NCBI GenBank assembly: GCA_027314515.1
Contig: DAHVAR010000249.1
Coordinates: 1 to 36,801, forward strand
DNA: 36,801 nt
Source of the DNA: Actinomycetota bacterium
Lineage (GTDB): Bacteria; Actinomycetota; Actinomycetes; Streptosporangiales; Streptosporangiaceae
Direction: 5' to 3'
Shown here piece after piece: positions 32,850 through 36,801 of this stretch. Made by a program: the position numbers and the translations under genes. Positions within the stretch are counted from its first letter, which is position 1. Every line of letters starts with the position of its first letter. The notes under the pieces are model-generated. The model worked only from the letters and a program-made list of their open reading frames with translations. It did no database searches and was not told where the DNA came from.

Positions 32850-34219
32850 GTCTGGTCCAGGAACGGTTCTGTCAGGCCCCGGCCGAGCTTTCCCGAATAT
32901 GCGTGGCAGTAGTGCCCGTCGCGAGGGCGCTGCTGATTGGTGGAGATCTCGCGGTCGTGCAGCCGGAGCAGGATTTCACTCGGCACAGGCTCTGGCCCGA
33001 AGCCCGTTAGCCGCTCAAGCAGCTCCGTGACTGCCGCGGCGGCCACTGCCGTGGTGAAGGTGACGACGGCCGGCTCGATGCCGGCCAGGTCCGGGGCGTA
33101 GCCCTCGTCGACCCGCCGCGCCCGCTCGGCCGGCGTGAGCATCTCGCTGGCCGCCCGCGCGACGTCGATGCGGTCCCGGCAGACGAGGCAGGCTGCGCCT
33201 GGGTACAGGGCCGTCACCCGGCCGTTGATCCCAGCGATATGGCCGTTTTCGTCGCTCGTTACCAGTACCCCGCAGTCGATGACAAGAGTGAGCATGTAGG
33301 TCGCCAGGCGAGAGAGCACTAGGCGTCCCGCGTTGTCGTCGGTGCAGCCGAAGATGACATCCGCGCTCGTCAGCTGCCGGGCAGCATGCTGCACAGTGAT
33401 CATTTCCTGGACGCGGTCAAGCTCGGCGTCCGGGGCTATCCGCTGCAGGTAGTCAGCCAGTACATCGACCTTCGGGCGACCAACGTCCGCAGGGGTAGAG
33501 CCGTACACCCGGGTCACATTGCTGTCGGAGAGCTTGTCCGGATCGATCAGGGTGAGTTCCCGTACTCCGAGGCGTACCAGCTGCTCTGCTACGGCGGAGC
33601 CGGTGCCACCGCATCCGACAACCGCGACGCGCAGGCTGGCGAGGACCTGCTGCACCGGGCCACCGAGCGCGCGGATGTTGCGGTCGAACAGCGAAGGCAG
33701 CGGGGATAGCTTCTCGTCGGTGTTCCAGGCTAGCTTGACCCGCGGCCCGGCCGTCAGCAGGCGGTCGATGGGCATGCTGGATGCTGCTGAGTCGAGGTGC
33801 CCGGTGAAGGTCAGCTCACCGTCGGCCGGAGCCAGAATCAGCGCGCCATAAAAGTCACTTCCCGATCGGAGCCGGAAGAGGTCTGCGAGCTGCTCATCGA
33901 CAACGTGATCGTGCCTGCTTGGCCGCGGTGATGAGCCGTCACCTGGATGTGTGTGCAGCCAGATGGGAACGGTGGTGGTCTCTTCGGCTCGCTGTAGTGC
34001 TGGCACGTAGCCGGCCGAGGTGATCTTCAGCGAGTGGCGGTCGCGCTGCTCGTAGGCCTCTTCAGGTACCCAAAGCACGTCGGTGCCGAGAAGCCGGATG
34101 CCGTCGTGCGGAGTGGTGACAGGGCGCGCGAGCAGCACGCCGCCGGACTCGACATCCAGGCTGGTGACGGCGCTGAGGTCAGTCGCGAGCGATTCCGGTA
34201 TGACCAGGGTGCTCTTCAT
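32837..34219 (-). CDS. JAB peptidase-E1 (ThiF) fusion protein
   Basis: A 460-residue bifunctional protein. The N-terminal JAB/JAMM metalloprotease domain has Glu24, His89-x-His91, Ser101 and Asp104; the His-to-Ser spacing is nine residues rather than the usual seven. The C-terminal E1/ThiF adenylation domain has nucleotide loop GCGGTGS (202-208), Asp226, Arg237, Lys250 and Asp294, plus a C-x2-C pair (344, 347). It would trim the modifier and activate its C-terminus with ATP. ATG 34219 overlaps the E2 stop (ATGA). Confidence 0.9.
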   Translation of the reverse strand: MKSTLVIPESLATDLSAVTSLDVESGGVLLARPVTTPHDGIRLLGTDVLWVPEEAYEQRDRHSLKITSAGYVPALQRAEETTTVPIWLHTHPGDGSSPRPSRHDHVVDEQLADLFRLRSGSDFYGALILAPADGELTFTGHLDSAASSMPIDRLLTAGPRVKLAWNTDEKLSPLPSLFDRNIRALGGPVQQVLASLRVAVVGCGGTGSAVAEQLVRLGVRELTLIDPDKLSDSNVTRVYGSTPADVGRPKVDVLADYLQRIAPDAELDRVQEMITVQHAARQLTSADVIFGCTDDNAGRLVLSRLATYMLTLVIDCGVLVTSDENGHIAGINGRVTALYPGAACLVCRDRIDVARAASEMLTPAERARRVDEGYAPDLAGIEPAVVTFTTAVAAAAVTELLERLTGFGPEPVPSEILLRLHDREISTNQQRPRDGHYCHAYSGKLGRGLTEPFLDQTWQA

Positions 34220-34608
34220 GCGGCTGACCCAACCGCGCACCGGGCCAGCTCGCGCCCGATGAGCGCGATGAAGCTTTCGAGGCCGTCGATACCAGACCGC
34301 CACTGGCCGGGCTGGAAATGACGCGACCAGCGCTGCCAGCTGCGGCCCAGGAAATACCCGGTTGCCTCGGTCGCAGGAACGGCCCGGCCGTCGGCCAGCC
34401 GCACCGCTGGATCGAACCACCACATGTCGATCGGGACGTCGGGGTAGCCCGGTGAGAGCTGGATGAGAAGGTCAGCAGCTGACCGGTCGTATCCAGGGGG
34501 CAAGGGCCATTGCGGGAACATAATGCAGGTCATGCCTGAGTCCTGCGAGATGTGGTAGGCCAGGCTCCGCTCGGCCAGGTAAGCGAGATCCGCGTCAGGG
34601 ATCGGCAT
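34216..34608 (-). CDS. E2/UBC-like protein, prokaryotic E2 family E type
   Basis: A 130-residue protein with the E2 core pattern PPGYD then PGYPDVPIDMWWFDP (residues 53-67). The C-terminal block WSRHF-x4-W-x3-GIDGLESF is conserved in this group. It would accept the activated modifier from E1. The only cysteines are Cys28 and Cys124, neither at the place of the classic E2 nucleophile. The gene lies between the modifier and E1 genes and overlaps the latter by four bases. Confidence 0.83.
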   Translation of the reverse strand: MPIPDADLAYLAERSLAYHISQDSGMTCIMFPQWPLPPGYDRSAADLLIQLSPGYPDVPIDMWWFDPAVRLADGRAVPATEATGYFLGRSWQRWSRHFQPGQWRSGIDGLESFIALIGRELARCAVGSAA

Positions 34609-34626
34609 GGTGATGTGGCTCCAGGA

Positions 34627-34914
34627 CTAGGTAGCGGCGTGACCCGGGTTGATGTGTGCCGGTGCCGTGAAGAAGCGCTTGCCGTTGCTGATCTCGACCT
34701 CGGTGTCGTTCTCGATCTTCCGGTCCGGGTGGCCGGGCACGACCTCGAAAAGGTCGCGGTCCGGGCCTATGGGGGGTGTCGGCACCTGGCGCAGCTCCGC
34801 CCCGGTCATCCGCGCTTGGTGCACCACATACTCGGTACGGTCGATCTTGATGTGGAACGTGTCGTCTACGTGGTGATGCTCGCCGTGACGATCCTCGGTG
34901 GCGCTCTCCGTCAT
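34627..34914 (-). CDS. Ubiquitin-like modifier (multiubiquitin-domain protein)
   Basis: A 95-residue protein with a single beta-grasp domain (residues 19-85) of the multiubiquitin family: FHIKIDRTEYVV, then GPDRDLFEVVPG, then ISNGKRFFTAPAHINPG. The N-terminus is a His/Glu/Asp-rich tail. There is no Gly-Gly end; the protein finishes INPG-HAAT, so trimming after Gly91 by the JAB domain is a reasonable prediction. ATG 34914 is chosen because GAGGAG lies seven bases upstream; the ATG at 34929 abuts that ribosome site. First gene of the operon. Confidence 0.83.
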   Translation of the reverse strand: MTESATEDRHGEHHHVDDTFHIKIDRTEYVVHQARMTGAELRQVPTPPIGPDRDLFEVVPGHPDRKIENDTEVEISNGKRFFTAPAHINPGHAAT

Positions 34915-34967
34915 AGTCCAGCTCCTCATCGCGGTGTATTGGTATCACGGTAGCAGGATGCATCAGA

Positions 34968-34998
34968 CGTTGACAACCACGGTGCAACGACACACACT
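34968..34998. promoter_or_regulatory. Overlapping divergent promoters around GTTGACAAC
   Basis: The near-palindrome GTTGACAAC gives TTGACA on the plus strand (34970-34975), followed after 17 bases by CACACT, for the ribbon-helix-helix gene. On the minus strand it gives TTGTCA, followed after 18 bases by TACCGT, for the modifier operon. The two polymerase sites would exclude one another. The -10 elements are weak matches. Confidence 0.4.
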
Positions 34999-35004
34999 GG
35001 CGAC

Positions 35005-35223
35005 ATGAAACCTGCCAAGGCCATGACGATACGGCTGTCGGCCGAGCAAGCCGAGGAGCTGGAGACCGTCGCGTCGGTGGACAACCAGCCCGTGTCTGAG
35101 GTCATCCGCGCTGCCATCGCTGGTCACATCGAGACCAGGCGCCGCGATGATCAGTTCCAGCAGGGCCTCAGAGAGCGGCTTCAGCGTGCTGAGCGGCTGC
35201 TGAAGGACCGAGACTCGGAGTAA
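35005..35223 (+). CDS. Ribbon-helix-helix protein (CopG/Arc-type, antitoxin-like)
   Basis: A 72-residue protein with an N-terminal strand TIRLS, then helices EQAEELETVASV and VSEVIRAAIAGHI, the ribbon-helix-helix fold. The C-terminus is charged and helical. No toxin gene follows; instead a hairpin terminator closes the unit. It is divergent from the ubiquitin-like operon and may regulate it. There is no Shine-Dalgarno, and the ATG lies seven bases after the putative -10, so the message is probably leaderless. Confidence 0.8.
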   Translation: MKPAKAMTIRLSAEQAEELETVASVDNQPVSEVIRAAIAGHIETRRRDDQFQQGLRERLQRAERLLKDRDSE

Positions 35224-35228
35224 AGGTC

Positions 35229-35249
35229 GGCCTGGTCCGCCACCAGGCC
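35229..35249 (+). terminator. Hairpin terminator after the ribbon-helix-helix gene
   Basis: An 8-bp perfect stem, GGCCTGGT (35229-35236) with ACCAGGCC (35242-35249), and a 5-base loop. It lies six bases after the stop codon. There is no T-run, as is common for terminators in GC-rich actinomycetes. Confidence 0.7.
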
Positions 35250-35307
35250 CCAAATAACGGCCCGCGAGCCGAACAAATTCCAGGCCGTGGGCCGTGTCCG
35301 CAGGTAG

Positions 35308-35361
35308 TGGCAGGGTTGGGTTCGAACCAAAGTAGGCTGGGCCGACGGTTTTACAGACCGC
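35308..35361 (-). tRNA. tRNA-Tyr 3' half (GTA anticodon), fragment
   Basis: Read on the minus strand, there is a 5-bp anticodon stem (GCGGT/ACCGT, one G-T pair) with loop CTGTAAA, anticodon GTA at 35354-35352. Then come a 13-base class II variable arm and a T arm (TTTGG, TTCGAAC, CCAAC, one mismatch), ending CCTGCCA. The sequence upstream reads as the methyltransferase relic, so no D arm or 5' acceptor can be paired. This is the portion of a tRNA gene that integrases leave at an attachment site. Confidence 0.65.
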
Positions 35362-35983
35362 CATCAGGTCCCGCTCGGCGGGCCAGACATACCGGAACGG
35401 CACCGACAGCACCTCGGTATGGCCATTACGCGGCCAGTGTTAGTGGGACACCAGGCCCTGCGCGGCGACGTCGTACTCGTCGAAGCCGAGATGGTCCGGC
35501 GTGACGGTGAACGGGCGGACGGTCTCGCCGGGGGCAGCCGCTGTAGTTCCAGGACCATCACCTCGATGACGAAACAGCCGCCGGACTCGAGCTGGGTAGC
35601 GACGGTGGCGAAGCACTCGACCTGGGCATCCTGCGTTGCCAGGTTCATGATCGTGTTGCGCAACAGGTAGGCGAGCCCGAACGGTCCGTTAGCTCTGGTC
35701 GTCGCGAAGTCGCCGATGATGACGTCGACCACGTCGGCCCCGGCTTGGTAGGTAGGCGCGCCACCATCGCCGACGACAGGTCGATGCCGTGCACGCGAAT
35801 GCCGCGCTGGCTGAGCGGCAGCGCGATGCGGCCCGTTCCGATGCCCAGTTCAAGCGCCGGACCTAGCCCGGCCAGGTCGGCGAGGAAGTTCACCACGGCA
35901 TCGATGGCATCCGGCCCGAACAGCTCGGGCCACCGAGTCTCGTAGCTCGCCGCGACCGGCTCGTCGAAATAGTCCACGGGCAC
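35362..35983 (-). pseudogene. SAM-dependent methyltransferase pseudogene, multiply broken
   Basis: The 5' part is intact, with the SAM motif ALELGIGTGRIALPL and GIDLSSAMV. The frame then shifts near 35730-35755, resumes as GDFATTRANGPFGLAYLL, and shifts again near 35520-35545. It resumes as PDHLGFDEYDVAA, meets a TAA at 35440-35442 within what reads as SH-stop-HW, and continues as SVPFRYVWPAERDLMA before ending at the tRNA-Tyr fragment. Two frameshifts, a stop and a 3' truncation show that it is dead. It was a class I methyltransferase of about 240-260 residues. Confidence 0.85.
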
Positions 35984-36049
35984 GCCGCCAGGCTGTCAGG
36001 GGACCGGCCAGACGGCCACCGGTTTCCGGCCGTCAGCGACAAGCACGTG

Positions 36050-36234
36050 TGTGCTTGCCTGCACGCTGGCCTCGTCGACGAGGTGCGCATCCACCTCGCT
36101 CCGGTCCTACCCGGAGCCGGCACCCGCCTGCTCGACGACGACAGCCACATCCGCCTGCAACGACCCGCATCACCGAGAGCAGCAAGGCGAACCACCTTCG
36201 CTACCGGGTGCTGACAGTCGACGGGACGGGCTGA
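36050..36234 (+). pseudogene. Relic of a RibD-C/dihydrofolate reductase-family gene, C-terminal part
   Basis: The plus frame from about 36050 reads LHAGLVDEVRIHLAPVLPG, then AGTRLLDD, which is the characteristic C-terminal block of this reductase family. After a shift of frame near 36150, the ending ITESSKANHLRYRVL follows, to a stop at 36234. The N-terminal two-thirds are missing, and the relic is tail-to-head with the methyltransferase relic. Confidence 0.65.
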
Positions 36235-36296
36235 CGTGTCCGCTCGGTGTCGCAGTCGGACAGGAAAGAGGTTGTGGCGGCACGAAGTTAGGGCTG

Positions 36297-36659
36297 ATGC
36301 AGAGCACGAGCGGAAGTTCGGGCGCTGGCCGGTTGACCGTTACGACTCCACCAGTATCTTCCTGTTCGATCAGGAAGCGTTCGTTTGCGGCTCTTGAGTC
36401 CGGCTGCCAGGCTTGGAGCGTGGAGTTCCGTAATCAGGCGAGACGGCTGGCGCTCACGCAAGGGGTCGATGACCGGAAGCTGCGTGACGCCGCCGACGCC
36501 CATATTCAAATGGCGCATCCCGACCTCGACGACCAGCTGACCGAGTCCTACGGCCTGGGCCTCGACGACCAGATCGACGAGCTGCTCGATCTCATCGAGA
36601 AGGCCGGGTCAGGCGCAGACTTCCTCGGCTACATCGAGTTCCTCGGCCCCGACAAATAA
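36297..36659 (+). CDS. Hypothetical protein, possibly degenerate
   Basis: The frame from ATG 36297 to the TAA at 36659 would give 120 residues. The last 80 are credible: acidic, helical, with DDQIDELLDLIEKAG and FLGYIEFLGPDK. The first 40 are Ser/Thr-rich and unconvincing. In another plus frame, 36300-36395 reads a better-looking peptide (ERKFGRWPVDRYDSTSIFLF) that ends in a stop, so an old frameshift may divide one gene. No family recognised. The stop abuts the transposon end. Confidence 0.35.
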   Translation: MQSTSGSSGAGRLTVTTPPVSSCSIRKRSFAALESGCQAWSVEFRNQARRLALTQGVDDRKLRDAADAHIQMAHPDLDDQLTESYGLGLDDQIDELLDLIEKAGSGADFLGYIEFLGPDK

Positions 36660-36801
36660 GGGGTTCTCCGGCTGGTTCCGTGGGTGGTTTTATCGTCCGG
36701 GGAGGCTGGGCCGGAGGCCGCCGAGGGCGAGCATTCCGAGCGCGATCATGGGTTCGGGTCCGTGGAATCCGAACGCGGCGCGTGTGATGGCGCGCAGTTT
36801 G
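36660..36801 (-). mobile_element. End of an ISL3-like insertion sequence (cut by the window edge)
   Basis: The element appears to begin at GGGGTTCTCCGG directly after the hypothetical ORF's stop and to extend beyond the window. Its terminal inverted repeat cannot be checked because the other end is missing. It contains the 3' end of a transposase gene on the minus strand. Confidence 0.55.
36690..36801 (-). CDS. Transposase C-terminus, ISL3-like, partial
   Basis: The final 36 codons read KLRAITRAAFGFHGPEPMI, then ALGMLALGGLRPSLPGR and a TAA at 36690-36692. The AAFGF-type ending with a downstream LGG-PGR tail is familiar from actinobacterial ISL3 DDE transposases. The catalytic residues lie outside the window. 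Confidence 0.6.
   Translation of the reverse strand, partial: KLRAITRAAFGFHGPEPMIALGMLALGGLRPSLPGR

Noticed and set aside
35005-35223. Ribbon-helix-helix gene as the antitoxin of a complete toxin-antitoxin pair
   Set aside because: No toxin frame follows: a hairpin terminator and decayed sequence lie directly downstream.

Overview
The window is very GC-rich, uses many GTG starts, and packs its operons with ATGA, GTGA and TGATG stop/start overlaps. Together with Phd/VapC modules, PucR- and FCD-type GntR regulators and Clp-like accessory proteases, this points to a soil-type actinomycete chromosome. No species can be named from the sequence alone.

Region 1 (1-4273): a rhomboid protease overlapping an amidohydrolase, an intergenic 14-bp tandem repeat, then a DUF3311 peptide translationally coupled to a sodium/solute symporter. 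Region 2 (4385-19633) looks like one catabolic island. A minus-strand operon encodes a branched-chain amino acid-type ABC importer (binding lipoprotein, LivH, LivM, LivG, LivF) plus a RidA imine deaminase. A plus-strand operon encodes a haem-oxygenase-like di-iron oxidase (CADD/PqqC type) with all six metal ligands, two Rieske ferredoxins, a ferredoxin reductase, an aldehyde dehydrogenase and a frameshifted gamma-glutamyltransferase-like enzyme. A GlcG/HbpS protein and a PucR-type regulator close the island. A motif TGTA-N4-RTGCAC recurs upstream of the importer (twice) and over the putative -10 of the regulator. I infer import of an amine or amide, oxidative attack, imine hydrolysis and aldehyde oxidation. 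The substrate is unknown.

Region 3 (19620-27547): an MFS exporter, a TMEM175-like channel, a GntR regulator, and then a four-gene minus-strand operon encoding a thiamine-diphosphate 2-oxoacid oxidoreductase (fused gamma-delta, alpha, beta) with a NuoF-like NADH/FMN subunit. The alpha subunit carries YPIRP instead of YPITP, plus Arg, Asp and Phe at the spacing I recall for oxalate oxidoreductase of Moorella. I therefore read the operon as a candidate NAD-linked oxalate oxidoreductase in an actinomycete. Its promoter region holds a long interrupted palindrome inside a relic of a ChbG/HpnK deacetylase gene.

Region 4 (28055-31340): a Phd/VapC toxin-antitoxin pair, a scar with an acyl-CoA dehydrogenase C-terminal fragment, and a divergent XRE regulator/MFS exporter pair.

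Region 5 (31538-35249): a five-gene ubiquitin-like conjugation operon (multiubiquitin-type modifier, Prok-E2_E-type E2, JAB-E1 fusion, DUF6527, Clp-fold SDH protease), divergent from a ribbon-helix-helix gene. Region 6 (35308-36801) is a decayed mobile-element boundary: the 3' half of a tRNA-Tyr abutting a methyltransferase pseudogene, a RibD/DHFR-family relic, an unrecognised ORF and the end of an ISL3-like transposase. The ubiquitin-like operon therefore sits beside an apparent integration scar.
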